The notes beneath the pieces are model-generated. The model ran no database searches, was not told the DNA's origin, and was given only the letters and a program-made list of their open reading frames with translations. Shown here piece by piece: positions 1 to 9,036 of a DNA stretch of 36,113 nucleotides. This DNA is from JAKVCB01 sp963578605. GTDB lineage: Bacteria; Planctomycetota; Planctomycetia; Pirellulales; Lacipirellulaceae. Both the position numbers and the translations under genes were made by a program. The stretch covers positions 1 through 36,113 of the forward strand of contig CAUZEA010000055.1 of assembly GCA_963578605.1 (NCBI GenBank). Reading direction: 5' to 3'. The stretch's first letter is position 1; every line of letters begins with the position of its first letter.

Positions 1-28
1 GTTTGACAAGTATGGAAAACATTGCGGG

Positions 29-2455
29 TTGAATTGGTTTTTTCCAACAGGTGTGGCCCTCTTTGCTGTTCTCTGTACAGGCATAGTGGTTCTCTGCACA
101 TGCATGGGCCCCTTGGCTTTGAAGTCGCACGGGCAATCGGTTGCTCCACCTGTAAGCGTCGCTCCCCCTGTAAACGCGGAGCAGGATTTGGGAGCTGCGG
201 CAGAGCTTCCATCGGTGGTCTATGCTCGCCATTATGGCATGCCCTGCTTCGGCGATTATGTGCCAACGGTCGAAGAGGTTAATGGAGAGTTCACGGTCTC
301 GATGGCAGCCAACGAGATTGAGCCGGTGCAGATAGGAATTTATGTGCCTCAAGGGGCAGAGCTGCTCAAGCGAGTCTCGCTCGGGGTGCACATCGACATC
401 CCCTGCCAGGTCGGCATGATTCATCACGAATCGTACAGGGAACATTGGAGACCCATTGACAAAGGTCGTTGGTATACCGACTACCCAGGGGGCCGTCAGT
501 CGTTGCCCCTCTACCTGGTTCCCGGGGATACCATGACCGAGATCAAGCCGGGACACTCAGCCGCTTTTTGGATCACTTTCAAGCCGGCTGGAAAAATTGC
601 CAGTGGCATTCACAAAGGGTCTTTCACGCTGACGATTCCGGGCCAGGAGACTCGCCGTTACCCGTTGCAGGTGGAAATCCACCCTTTTTCTCTTCCTCGA
701 CCGGATGTGACTTTCAATATTTATGCCCGCCCGGATCGCATTCCGCGTTATTACCAGCGGAAATACCAGGAGATGTATGCTCGTGACATGGCCGAGCATG
801 GGCACAACAGCGGTCAGATCGTCAGTTTTTTCGATTCCTTCGCCAACGAAGAATACCTGAAAACAGGCAAACTCCCGCTCCCGGGCACCGCTGGCCAGTG
901 GATTGAGCCGTGGACCTGTTTGCTTGATCCGGGAGAGGTCGCAGATGGAAAAGTCGATCCTGAGCGGCTTGTGGAAGCGCAGGTTGAAATTATGCAGCGT
1001 GCGGGACTCGCTCAGGAGGATGTTCCGCTCATCATGGTCCAAGGGAATTGGAATTGTGAGAATAAGCCACTCGTCATGGATACTTTCCGGCGGTTCGCCA
1101 TCGAGAAAGGCTGGCCGGAGATCATGTTTTACACCCGCGACGAACCGCCCCACTGGCGGCACGGCCCTGCTGCCATTCCAGATATAACCACCCAGGCAAT
1201 GTTGGATTTCAAACGGATAAAAAATGGTCGTTCTTATACGGCCCTCAGTGGTCATGGGGCGGTAATTTTTGGGCACTTCCATGATGTTTGGATTGTGTTG
1301 GCCGGCCAAATCACGCCGGAGTTGATTCAAGAGGCCAGGCGGCAGGGGGCTAAAATATGGACCTATTCCGAAAGGCTCCGGATTACCAATTTGCGGAGCA
1401 ATCGCTATTATGCCGGCCTGTATACCTGGGGTCTTGGGTTGGATGGTAATACGACTTACGCCTATGGGCATTACGTTTTTCAGCCAAAGAATGGTGAGGG
1501 TGCTCAGGATCCGGTTTGGTCGCCACCGCATGGACGGACCACCATGCATGTGATTAACGGCTACGTGATTCCGGGGCCCAATGGCCCGATCCCTGGCATG
1601 GGATTCGAGGGGAGACGCGAAGGAATTGATGACTATCGGTATCTCCAACTGCTGGAGGCGCGGCTTGCTGCTGCAGACCCCAACCTGGTGGCGGCTAAAG
1701 AGGCAAGTCTATGGCTGGATAGCCTGAAACAACAAACTCGTTCAGAAGCACTCGAAGGTGTGTACGCCTCGGGTAGTCAACATGGTTGGGAACTCGACTG
1801 GGTAGAACCGAGTCCTAATATCGGCCCGGCCCAATACGCTTCCCTGCGAGACACGGCGGTCGGGTTCATTCTGCAATTGTCCGAAGCGCCAGGCGAGCTT
1901 AATCCTCCCCCGGCTGATCGAGAGTTCATTGCCAGTGGTTGGGAGGGAGAGGCCTTTCTCGACAAGTCAGGCAGCGAGATCGGTCTGGCATTGCAACATG
2001 GATCGTCCGCCCTGCAGCGTGCAGCTGCCACGGCGCTTGTCGTCGTGGAGATTGACGATGATGGTGTTCAAGAGGTGGTTCCCGCTTTAATCGCACTAGT
2101 GGAGAAACCGGACGTGCGTTTGCCGGCAATCAATGCGTTAGGTGCGATTGGCCCAAGGGCGGCCATGGCAGTCCCGGCACTTGAAAGAGGGCTCGAGAAT
2201 CCCGATCCGATCGTTCGTTGCGGTAGTCTTTTGGCATTGCACGAGATGGGGCCGGCTGGCGTCGATGGATTGATCCTCGGATTGCAAGATCCATTTCTGA
2301 TGAACAAGACAACCGCGGCTGATTGTCTGCAGCAGATGGGCCCGGCAGCAGCCAAGGCACTGCCCGCACTTGAAGCCGCAAAAAATTCACCAAACGAACA
2401 TGTGGCGCGCACGATGCAGGGAGCCATCGACGCGATCCACAAGGCTTCGAATTAA
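29..2455 (+). CDS. DUF4091 (GH123-like) protein with C-terminal HEAT repeats
   Basis: Probable exported carbohydrate-active protein. Residues about 6-26 form a hydrophobic signal or anchor segment. Residues about 60-220 resemble the beta-sandwich that precedes the DUF4091 domain. The barrel domain carries YTRDEPP at about 368-374; the adjacent Asp-Glu pair (D371, E372) matches the catalytic pair of GH123 and DUF4091 enzymes. A REGIDDYRYL motif near 535, typical of the DUF4091 end, follows. From about 655 to 808 there are HEAT-like helical repeats (GPRAAMAVPAL, GPAAAKALPAL), a likely protein-binding tail. The start is uncertain: the frame is open to the left edge and the first usable codon is TTG at 29, so the true start may lie outside the window. 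Family knowledge suggests hydrolysis of N-acetylgalactosaminides or related glycans; the actual substrate is unknown. Confidence 0.85.
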   Translation: MNWFFPTGVALFAVLCTGIVVLCTCMGPLALKSHGQSVAPPVSVAPPVNAEQDLGAAAELPSVVYARHYGMPCFGDYVPTVEEVNGEFTVSMAANEIEPVQIGIYVPQGAELLKRVSLGVHIDIPCQVGMIHHESYREHWRPIDKGRWYTDYPGGRQSLPLYLVPGDTMTEIKPGHSAAFWITFKPAGKIASGIHKGSFTLTIPGQETRRYPLQVEIHPFSLPRPDVTFNIYARPDRIPRYYQRKYQEMYARDMAEHGHNSGQIVSFFDSFANEEYLKTGKLPLPGTAGQWIEPWTCLLDPGEVADGKVDPERLVEAQVEIMQRAGLAQEDVPLIMVQGNWNCENKPLVMDTFRRFAIEKGWPEIMFYTRDEPPHWRHGPAAIPDITTQAMLDFKRIKNGRSYTALSGHGAVIFGHFHDVWIVLAGQITPELIQEARRQGAKIWTYSERLRITNLRSNRYYAGLYTWGLGLDGNTTYAYGHYVFQPKNGEGAQDPVWSPPHGRTTMHVINGYVIPGPNGPIPGMGFEGRREGIDDYRYLQLLEARLAAADPNLVAAKEASLWLDSLKQQTRSEALEGVYASGSQHGWELDWVEPSPNIGPAQYASLRDTAVGFILQLSEAPGELNPPPADREFIASGWEGEAFLDKSGSEIGLALQHGSSALQRAAATALVVVEIDDDGVQEVVPALIALVEKPDVRLPAINALGAIGPRAAMAVPALERGLENPDPIVRCGSLLALHEMGPAGVDGLILGLQDPFLMNKTTAADCLQQMGPAAAKALPALEAAKNSPNEHVARTMQGAIDAIHKASN

Positions 2456-2628
2456 GTACCGGACCAGATGGCCGCCCGGTCAGCCGGCGCTGGTTGATTC
2501 ATAGTTGCGTGCATCGGTTGTTTTTTAACGCGGTGTTATCAGGACTTTGATCCGAATTGTCGTGAGCGCCTCCCCAGGGTGTAACCGGTCACCAAAAAAC
2601 AGTTTTTTTAGAATTGTGCCGGGTACGA

Positions 2629-2748
2629 TTGGGGCCGGCAGCTGTCAAGGCTCTCCCATCGCTCGAGATTGTGGAAAATTCGCCCAACGAGTCGATAGCC
2701 GGACAAATGCGCGGGTCGATAAATTCGCTACGCCCAGGTGCCAATTGA
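2629..2748 (+). pseudogene. Remnant of a paralogous HEAT-repeat 3' end
   Basis: Translating from 2629 gives LGPAAVKALPSLE... ending in a TGA at 2746-2748. This aligns without gaps to the last residues of the upstream DUF4091/HEAT gene (MGPAAAKALPALE...): 19 of the first 32 residues are identical, and the distance to the stop codon is the same. Nothing upstream of about 2608 can be aligned with confidence and no start codon or domain remains, so this is the tail of a second copy whose body has been deleted. It sits in the 439-base gap between the parent gene and the enolase-superfamily gene. The rest of that gap (2456-2628 and 2749-2884) shows nothing recognisable. Confidence 0.75.
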
Positions 2749-2884
2749 TATTAAGATGGAAGGGATGCCTGATAGACGCATACTGCTAACTGGAAAGGGC
2801 GTCCCGTTCCCTGGTCGTAACTTGATACCCATGTTGCTCACGGTGTTTGCGCTGCGTGCACTATCTATCGCCTTGGGCCAATCG

Positions 2885-2889
2885 TGGAG
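2885..2889 (+). promoter_or_regulatory. Ribosome binding site deciding the start at 2895
   Basis: TGGAG lies five bases before the ATG at 2895. The frame is open further upstream to a TTG at 2847, but only the ATG has a Shine-Dalgarno match and places the twin-arginine signal at the N-terminus. Confidence 0.6.
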
Positions 2890-2894
2890 TTGCT

Positions 2895-4274
2895 ATGAAC
2901 ACACCTGCTTGCGAGATGTTTGATCGTCGGGGATTTCTGATCACGATGACAAGCGGTTTGGCTGCCGCTCCGGTCGCGATGAACATCGCGCCGGTCGCAC
3001 TGGCGGCGCAGGAAAAATCTGATTCGCGCCATGGGCCGATCAAGGTCACCGACATCGAAGTCCACGACATCATGCTGCCCTACGAGGATTGGATCGCTTA
3101 CCAATTGGATCATTACTACGGGCCGTCGCGCCGCACAGTCTATGTCGCGCACACCGATAACGGCCTCGTCGGGCTGGGTGAAAGTAACGGCCGGGAATCC
3201 CAGGAGGTTATCGAAAAGTATATCGGCAGTAACCCATTCAACTGGATTGGCGACGAGACGTCACTGGGCCTCGGCACGGCCATGTACGACCTGATGGGCC
3301 AAGCGGCGTCGGTCCCGGTCTACAAGCTGTTTGGCCAGCGGCATCGGCGGTTTGTGCCGGTTGGCGCCTGGACTGTTTCCACCCATCCGCGCCGCATGGC
3401 TCAAGCGGTCAAAGAGTACTCCGCCCGCGGTTACACCTGGCTGAAATATCACCTGTCACCGTTCGAGAACGTAATCGACCAACTGCGAGCCATGCAGGAA
3501 GTCGCACCCGAGGGTTTCAAGATTCACTTCGACCTGACGATGGGTGGTACAACCGATCACACGCCCGAGTTGCTTGACAAGATGGCCGAGTTCCCCATCG
3601 CTGGCTGCTTTGAAGACCCTCTGAACGAGCAAGACATTGAAGGTTACATTGAATTGCGTAAGCGATCGCGGTTGCCCATCGTGCTGCATCACAGCCCGCT
3701 GGGCTTCACCTTCGATGTGCTTCGTCGGGCGGCAGATGCTTACATGGTAGGCCACGCGACAATCGGCAACGCAATCCGCCGCGCCGGGGTTTTTGCGGCT
3801 GCAGATGCTCCCTTCATGTTGCAAAACGTTGGCGGTGCCATCACGGGAACCATGACGACGCACATGCAAGCCGCTTTCAAAACAGCCGATTTTCATTTTC
3901 ACTGTGACAGTGAAACGTGGAAAGCTGACGTCGTGAAAGAGCGGCTTAAGCCGGTTAACGGATTCCTGCGCGTCCCGGAGAAACCAGGGTTGGGCCTGAC
4001 GCTGGACCGTGCGGCATTGGATCGGCTGAAGCAACTAAAACTGCCGGAGCAGCCAAAGTGGATTATCAAAACGCGATTCGCCAACGGTGTGACCATGTAC
4101 AACATCGCAGACCCCAAACAATCCAGTTTTATGGTTCGGCCCGACATCCGGCGGCTCATCCCAATGAGCTACATGTCCCCGATTACCACCGAGTACTGGG
4201 ATGACGACGGGTCGGCCGGGTACAAGTCAATGTTCGATCGCATCGAACGCGAAGGCGTTGTACTCGTGAATTGA
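2895..4274 (+). CDS. Tat-exported enolase-superfamily (mandelate racemase/MLE-like) protein
   Basis: 459 residues from the ATG supported by an adjacent ribosome binding site. A twin-arginine signal (DRRGFLI, residues 10-16, then an Ala-rich stretch ending near 38) predicts folded export. The capping domain covers about 48-155 and the barrel follows. Canonical enolase-superfamily metal ligands are visible at D213 (HFDLTMGG) and E240 (CFEDPL). At the place of the third carboxylate ligand the sequence reads PIVLHHSPLG (261-270), with two histidines and no acid. The usual KxK motif appears as K184-Y-H186. The final His of mandelate racemase-type enzymes is not obvious (APFMLQNVGG). The fold is clear, but dehydratase or racemase activity is uncertain because the site looks altered. 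It may act on sugar acids or be a non-catalytic relative. It is convergent with the sulfatase gene. Confidence 0.85.
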   Translation: MNTPACEMFDRRGFLITMTSGLAAAPVAMNIAPVALAAQEKSDSRHGPIKVTDIEVHDIMLPYEDWIAYQLDHYYGPSRRTVYVAHTDNGLVGLGESNGRESQEVIEKYIGSNPFNWIGDETSLGLGTAMYDLMGQAASVPVYKLFGQRHRRFVPVGAWTVSTHPRRMAQAVKEYSARGYTWLKYHLSPFENVIDQLRAMQEVAPEGFKIHFDLTMGGTTDHTPELLDKMAEFPIAGCFEDPLNEQDIEGYIELRKRSRLPIVLHHSPLGFTFDVLRRAADAYMVGHATIGNAIRRAGVFAAADAPFMLQNVGGAITGTMTTHMQAAFKTADFHFHCDSETWKADVVKERLKPVNGFLRVPEKPGLGLTLDRAALDRLKQLKLPEQPKWIIKTRFANGVTMYNIADPKQSSFMVRPDIRRLIPMSYMSPITTEYWDDDGSAGYKSMFDRIEREGVVLVN

Positions 4275-4510
4275 GTGATACGACAGCTGCGGGTCTGAAG
4301 AATCATCACGTACTGTTGAAGCAATCGTGATGGCCAAATGCACACAAGCGGTTTCGGTGACCTGCCAACCTGAATACCCCGACGCCGTGTCCGGCGGCAG
4401 TCAGCCAGACCGCACGAGCCAAAAGGAACGGGCAACGCAAAATGGTTTGGGTTAGCTGTTTCAGATCGAGCGCGGACTTGTCTGGCCACCGAATCTTATG
4501 AATTGCGATT

Positions 4511-6016
4511 TCAGGACTGGCCGTCCCACTGCCTGGCCATGGCAATAAGCTTTGCCACAACGTCTTCGTACTGCGGGTCATGGGCCAGGTTTTGCTGTTC
4601 GTAGGGGTCGGTCGTCAGGTGATAGAGCGCGGGATCCTGGTCTGCGAGGCGTTCGTCCATGAAAAAGACAAGCTTCCAGTCCTTGGTTCGGACCATGACG
4701 CGGCGACCGCCACCTTGCCGCAACTCGTCATACATATCCTCGCTGTGGTCGTGCTCACTGAAACAGGCTTCCCGCCAGGAGTCAACCTTTCCCAGCATCA
4801 AGGGTATGAGACTTTTGCCCGAAATATGGGCAGGAGGGTTCATGCCACACAGCTCGATGAGCGTAGGAAGAAAATCAACCATTTCCACAGGTGGGCCAAC
4901 AACTTTTCCAGCTGGCAGTTGCCCGGGGGCGGAGATGATCAGGGGAACGCAAACGTTCGTATCGTAGAAATCGCGTTTTTTCCACAGGCCATGTTCGCCG
5001 AGTTGGAAGCCCTGATCGGAGTTGATGACCACGATGGTATTTTCCAGTCGTCCTGCTTCTTGCAAGACCCGCATGATTCGCCCGACTTGATCGTCAACAA
5101 GGCGAACCATTCCAAAATAAGTACCGCGTGCCAAGTCGATTTCTGATCGCGAAAGATCGGCGGCACCGGAATAGGCATGCAGATTCTCCCGTTCAAACTT
5201 CGGTTTGTTGGCAACTTCTTCCGCAGTCGGGAGGGGGAGGTCGATCGTACTCGGGTCGATGAAATGGGACGGGCAGATGTAACACGCCACATGCGGTGCG
5301 TGAAACGAGACACGTAAGAAGAAGGGATCGTCACGGGCAGTCAGTTTCTTTAACTCGGCAACTGCCCGGTCGCCAATTCTTGATTGCCTCAGCTGGCCGA
5401 CAGGCACGTCAAGTTGACCACCAATCATCCAATGATGGGTCTTGGTGTGAACGGACGAAAGTAATTTTCCCTTCCATTCGGGTTTGAACAGCGCGGTGGG
5501 CTGTGCCACGTGACCCAAAATCGGACCGAAGTCGCCGAGTTGGTGCCAGTCCTTTTTAAACACGTGCATCTTGCCGATGTTTTTGACGGGGATGCCACGT
5601 TGCGACCACGCTTTGAGCAGATTTTGTTGCTGCGATTCTGACCAGACATTTCGACGATACTGGCCGGGCGTTTTCGTGGGACGCCCCATGGCCATGACCC
5701 CGGTCTGGTGTGCGTAGAGACCTGTTTTCATGCAGGTGCGCGATGGTGTGCAGACGGGATTTTGCACAATCGCCGTTTGAAATCGCACGCCGTCAGCCGC
5801 GATGGCATCGATGTTCGGTGTCTGGGCCCACGGTTTGCCATAACAGCCCAGCGCGTCGGCCCGGCCATCATCGAGCATGATCCAGAGCACGCTCGGTCGT
5901 TTGTCTTGTTTGCCGGCGTCGGCCTGGTCAGCACAGAGGCCACACACCGGAATCAACCACCCACAGAACAGCAACCAGGGAATCAAACGGGGTGGCATGG
6001 GTGGAATTCTCGTCAC
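4511..6016 (-). CDS. Type I (formylglycine) sulfatase, arylsulfatase/iduronate-sulfatase-like
   Basis: 501 residues from a GTG at 6016; an ATG at 5998 (residue 7) is an equally plausible start. A hydrophobic signal peptide (about 10-28) predicts export. The sulfatase core has paired metal-binding aspartates (MLDDGRADALG, D49-D50) and the signature C89-T-P-S-R93, whose cysteine is converted to formylglycine by a maturase. NSDQGFQLGEHGLW supplies the later metal-site Asp and His. The C-terminal subdomain ends in the usual YHLTTDPYEQQNLA segment. The length is normal for the family. It removes sulfate esters from a carbohydrate, probably in the periplasm; the substrate cannot be read from the sequence. 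It lies between the enolase-superfamily gene, which is convergent, and a small membrane-protein gene on the same strand. Confidence 0.95.
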   Translation of the reverse strand: MTRIPPMPPRLIPWLLFCGWLIPVCGLCADQADAGKQDKRPSVLWIMLDDGRADALGCYGKPWAQTPNIDAIAADGVRFQTAIVQNPVCTPSRTCMKTGLYAHQTGVMAMGRPTKTPGQYRRNVWSESQQQNLLKAWSQRGIPVKNIGKMHVFKKDWHQLGDFGPILGHVAQPTALFKPEWKGKLLSSVHTKTHHWMIGGQLDVPVGQLRQSRIGDRAVAELKKLTARDDPFFLRVSFHAPHVACYICPSHFIDPSTIDLPLPTAEEVANKPKFERENLHAYSGAADLSRSEIDLARGTYFGMVRLVDDQVGRIMRVLQEAGRLENTIVVINSDQGFQLGEHGLWKKRDFYDTNVCVPLIISAPGQLPAGKVVGPPVEMVDFLPTLIELCGMNPPAHISGKSLIPLMLGKVDSWREACFSEHDHSEDMYDELRQGGGRRVMVRTKDWKLVFFMDERLADQDPALYHLTTDPYEQQNLAHDPQYEDVVAKLIAMARQWDGQS

Positions 6017-6462
6017 GGTGCCTGGAAGGTGTCCAAGGCAGGAACAAAATCTGGCGAGGTTGATTTGTGGTGATCAACCGACTTGTTCACCGTAGTGATT
6101 GTAACGCAAATTGAGCAAGTTGGAGGATCAAACCACGATTTGCAAAGAGTAGAGACCACGTTTGCAATCTTGTGGCGTTGCATTTGTCTGCTGTTTGACT
6201 TCGTTCTACCTGAAGACAGGTTTTGGGGGAAATCCCATCCGAACGGGTGACAGCAGATTGTGGCACGACACGAGTCAGCGATGGTGGCTGATGCGGATCT
6301 CACCCAGGGCCAGTGGTTGCGGTAGCTCCCGATCCGACGAATTTTCAGCAACAGCGGCCTGCTGCAGACCGAGACAAAAGGCCCAGCCTTGTGGCGACAT
6401 ACAACCTCATGGCACCGCAGGATTGGCCCGGCCAGTTGCGGTGGTTAACCACTTTGGCGGGG
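6017..6462. other. Non-coding gap, nothing recognised
   Basis: About 446 bases between the sulfatase start and the membrane-protein stop, both on the minus strand. Short open frames run through it on both strands, but none has a plausible start with sensible composition. No RNA gene, repeat or clear promoter was recognised. The sulfatase promoter is presumably here. Confidence 0.5.
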
Positions 6463-6987
6463 TCAGATGTTGGCCGGGCGACCTTCATACGATCGCCCTT
6501 GGAAGATGCAGCCGGCCAACAGCAGTACCAGGAGCAAAATCAGGCCGACTGCCCCCTCGTGCATGCCGAGTCCGTCGACGATCGCGACGGCTCCTACCAG
6601 CGAAGAGAGGATGATGATTGCCCAGTCCATCAACAAGGCGGCAAACACCGCACCGATCACGCCAGCCACAACGAACCAGATCATGGAAGAATCACTCGCT
6701 TGGAGTTGATCGGCCAATATATTTCCGACATAACCACCAGCGAAAAAACCACCGAGAGCGAATGCCAGCCGTTGTAGAACAATGGCCAGGACGGCACTCA
6801 CAATGCCCACCAGCAACGCCACCAGGAAGGTCATCATGGTTGAGTCGAGATGGAATAACTGGGGAGCAATTTCGAGCCCGAACAGAAAACCAGCCAGCCC
6901 GACGAACAACCAGAAGAGCCTGCGGCCAAACAGTAGTAAAATCACGCCGGCAATGATTGGCAAAAGATTGCTTGTGAGGTTCTGCAT
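6463..6987 (-). CDS. Small membrane protein, DUF4203/TMEM198-like
   Basis: 174 residues, almost entirely hydrophobic, with about seven predicted membrane segments rich in Gly and Ala (GGFFAGGYVGNILADQL, VVAGVIGAVFAALLM). This pattern and length fit the DUF4203/TMEM198-like family of integral membrane proteins of unknown function. The start at 6987 has AAGGG upstream, about eight bases away. There is no signal peptide separate from the first membrane helix and no catalytic motif. Its neighbours do not suggest a role. The family assignment rests on the overall pattern and is less certain than the conclusion that it is a real membrane protein. Confidence 0.7.
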   Translation of the reverse strand: MQNLTSNLLPIIAGVILLLFGRRLFWLFVGLAGFLFGLEIAPQLFHLDSTMMTFLVALLVGIVSAVLAIVLQRLAFALGGFFAGGYVGNILADQLQASDSSMIWFVVAGVIGAVFAALLMDWAIIILSSLVGAVAIVDGLGMHEGAVGLILLLVLLLAGCIFQGRSYEGRPANI

Positions 6988-7159
6988 GAGTTTGCCCTTT
7001 CATGGGTTCGCTTGCGCGTAATGATGGGGTAGCTTTCAAGAACGCTGTTGTTGCCAAAAACGTTGTGTTTCCAAAAACTTGTGTTGCGATGAAATAGTAC
7101 AGGTCAAGATCTTGTTGCAAAAGAGCACTGTCGGAGTTCGACATCACTGCAGATGCTAG

Positions 7160-7348
7160 CGACCGAACTTTCGCACATCGCTTTCGGGCGGTAGGGGTGC
7201 CATCGGCAAATCAATATTCTATGCCACTTTTGGTGGTTTGTTGGGTGTGCTGGCAGGCGCTATTTACGGGAATCTCTACCGGCGAACGCAACAGGTTGAG
7301 CAGTTGCAAAGGTCCGGCATGACCGTGAGTCGCTCGATTATGATATAG
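7160..7348 (+). pseudogene. Possible remnant of a small membrane-protein gene
   Basis: A 62-codon open stretch encodes a Gly-rich hydrophobic helix (FYATFGGLLGVLAGAIYG) followed by a basic, Gln-rich tail (NLYRRTQQVEQLQRS) and a stop at 7346-7348. This layout resembles a genuine small membrane protein, but there is no ATG, GTG or TTG before the helix and no ribosome binding site, so it is probably a 5'-truncated remnant or chance. The surrounding gap (6988-7436) shows nothing else recognisable. Confidence 0.3.
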
Positions 7349-7436
7349 TAAACGTAATATTTCTCGGACGTAGCAGCTTCATGCTGTCCGTTCGTTGCGT
7401 GTTTCCATCGCGGAAAAAGTAAGTTGATGTGTGGCC

Positions 7437-7443
7437 GGGAGGA
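7437..7443 (+). promoter_or_regulatory. Strong ribosome binding site
   Basis: GGGAGGA lies nine bases before the ATG at 7453 and fixes the start of the beta-propeller protein. Confidence 0.65.
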
Positions 7444-7452
7444 ACTTTTTAA

Positions 7453-9036
7453 ATGACGTTCGTTGCAAAAATTTCCCACTGTTTTGCAGGTGCTGTCGTC
7501 CTGTTGCTGGCGTCGCATTGTGTTGGCGGTTTGCCAACGGTCCTTGATCCCACCAAGTCACGGGTCGATCAGCCAGTACCCAAGCCACCCAATCTAATTC
7601 GTGTCGACAATGCAAAGCAGCTATTTGTCGATGACTGGATTATCTGGCAGATGGACGGCCTCCGGAGAACATTACACCCCGTCCAAAAACACCCGGACAA
7701 TCCTCTCCTGGAGCCAGAGCGGGAATGGGAAAAGCCTGCCGTGCTGCTGTTTGGGACCGTGATGTTTGATCCTCACCGCGATCACGACCGGTTCCGCATG
7801 TGGTATCTCTGTTATTCGCCAGAATACAACGCCGATTACACCGAGCGCTACCACAAGCACGGGCGGATTGCCTATGCGACGAGTCGCGACGGCCTTCATT
7901 GGGAGCGACCCAATTTAGGAATTCATGAATACAAGGGGAGCAAACAGAACAACATTGTCATTCCCGGTTCGCCCGACAGCACCGTCATTATTTACGACCC
8001 GCGTGATCCCGATCCAGCACGTCGGTACAAAGCCCAAATTCGGAACCTGGGGCACCGCGCTTATTTTTCGGCCGATGGTATTCATTGGACCGAACATGGT
8101 CCCATTGATATCGATGGTTATGACCGCTCCACCGTACATTGGGATCCCATTCAAAAACATTGGATCGCCAGCACCAAGTCGCTTTACCGCAGGCCTTCGG
8201 ACGGGTCGGAAGTGCGCGGGCGTGGCTACCAGGAGAGTGACGATTTCGTGACCTGGGGGCAGGCCTCCTTCATGTGTGGTACGCCTGAGGGTGACCCCGC
8301 CGTCGTTTACAATCTCGAGCCCTTCTATTACGAGACTTTGTTCCTCGGTATCTGGGGGCGCTATATCAGAAAACCCGATGCATTGCTTGATGTACAGCTC
8401 GCGGTAAGCCGCAATGGCAAACATTGGCAGCGGCCCAGCGACGAGGCGTGGATTCCGCTCTCACCCTTGCCAGCCGATTACCGCCGCGTCAAGAATGCCC
8501 GCACCCCCTTGACCGGCGTCGATCCGTTTGATCCTCGGGTGCCGTGGGACTATGCCAACAATGCGACCAGTTCGCTGGGCCCGGTGCGTGTGGGCGATGA
8601 ATTATGGATTTACTACAGCGGGCGCACCTCTGATCACAAATCGAGTCCCAACACCGGCAAGATTGGATTGGGAACCCTGCGGCTCGATGGCTTCTTTTCG
8701 CTCGATGCGGGTAGTGAGGAAGGAACGCTTACGACACGACCACTGCAATTAGTGAACGATACCCTGCGAATTAATGCCGACGCCAGTGAAGGTAATCTGG
8801 AGGTTGAAATTCTCGATGAAAACGGCGCGGTTATCGCTCCTTTTAGCCGACAGAACTGTGTGCCTGTAACCACGGACCATGTTCGACATGTTGTGTCGTG
8901 GGGAGATGGGGCCGAACTAAAGGTCCTCCGCGGCAAGCCGGTACGCCTCCGCTTCTTCCTTAAAGACGCCGAGTTGTACGCATTTTGGACGGGTGAGGAA
9001 CGCCAGTGGCATACGCCAGATACCACAACCTGGTGA
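7453..9036 (+). CDS. Secreted beta-propeller protein, GH32/GH43-like
   Basis: 527 residues with a signal peptide (about 1-25, hydrophobic core GAVVLLLASHCVGG). The body has recurring blade signatures in which a short Asp/Gly turn precedes a Trp: SRDGLHWERP near 150, SADGIHWTEHG, SRNGKHWQRP. It also has FVDDWIIW near 57, WEKPAVLL and an RMWYLCYS strand. These resemble five-bladed propeller hydrolases of the GH32/GH43/GH62 type and the uncharacterised secreted glycosidase-like proteins common in planctomycetes. The C-terminal part (about 400-520) looks like a beta-sandwich module, as in GH32. A definite catalytic triad could not be assigned by eye, so enzymatic activity is inferred. A deleted relative of its N-terminal part follows immediately downstream. 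Confidence 0.8.
   Translation: MTFVAKISHCFAGAVVLLLASHCVGGLPTVLDPTKSRVDQPVPKPPNLIRVDNAKQLFVDDWIIWQMDGLRRTLHPVQKHPDNPLLEPEREWEKPAVLLFGTVMFDPHRDHDRFRMWYLCYSPEYNADYTERYHKHGRIAYATSRDGLHWERPNLGIHEYKGSKQNNIVIPGSPDSTVIIYDPRDPDPARRYKAQIRNLGHRAYFSADGIHWTEHGPIDIDGYDRSTVHWDPIQKHWIASTKSLYRRPSDGSEVRGRGYQESDDFVTWGQASFMCGTPEGDPAVVYNLEPFYYETLFLGIWGRYIRKPDALLDVQLAVSRNGKHWQRPSDEAWIPLSPLPADYRRVKNARTPLTGVDPFDPRVPWDYANNATSSLGPVRVGDELWIYYSGRTSDHKSSPNTGKIGLGTLRLDGFFSLDAGSEEGTLTTRPLQLVNDTLRINADASEGNLEVEILDENGAVIAPFSRQNCVPVTTDHVRHVVSWGDGAELKVLRGKPVRLRFFLKDAELYAFWTGEERQWHTPDTTTW

Noticed and set aside
557..1648. 363-codon open frame on the minus strand
   Set aside because: It lies wholly antisense to the DUF4091 domain of a clear gene and has no recognisable motif; a shadow of GC-biased codon use.
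2847..2894. Upstream TTG start of the enolase-superfamily gene
   Set aside because: It would place 16 unrelated residues before the Tat signal; the ATG at 2895 has a proper ribosome binding site.
3456..4034. 192-codon open frame on the minus strand
   Set aside because: Antisense to the enolase-superfamily gene and without motif or ribosome binding site.
4304..4332. Inverted repeat CATCACG/CGTGATG after the enolase-superfamily gene as a terminator
   Set aside because: The loop is 15 bases, the stem only seven, and no T-run follows; too weak to call.
6692..7147. 151-codon open frame on the minus strand overlapping the membrane-protein gene
   Set aside because: It shares most of its length out of frame with the membrane-protein gene, and its translation has no family resemblance.
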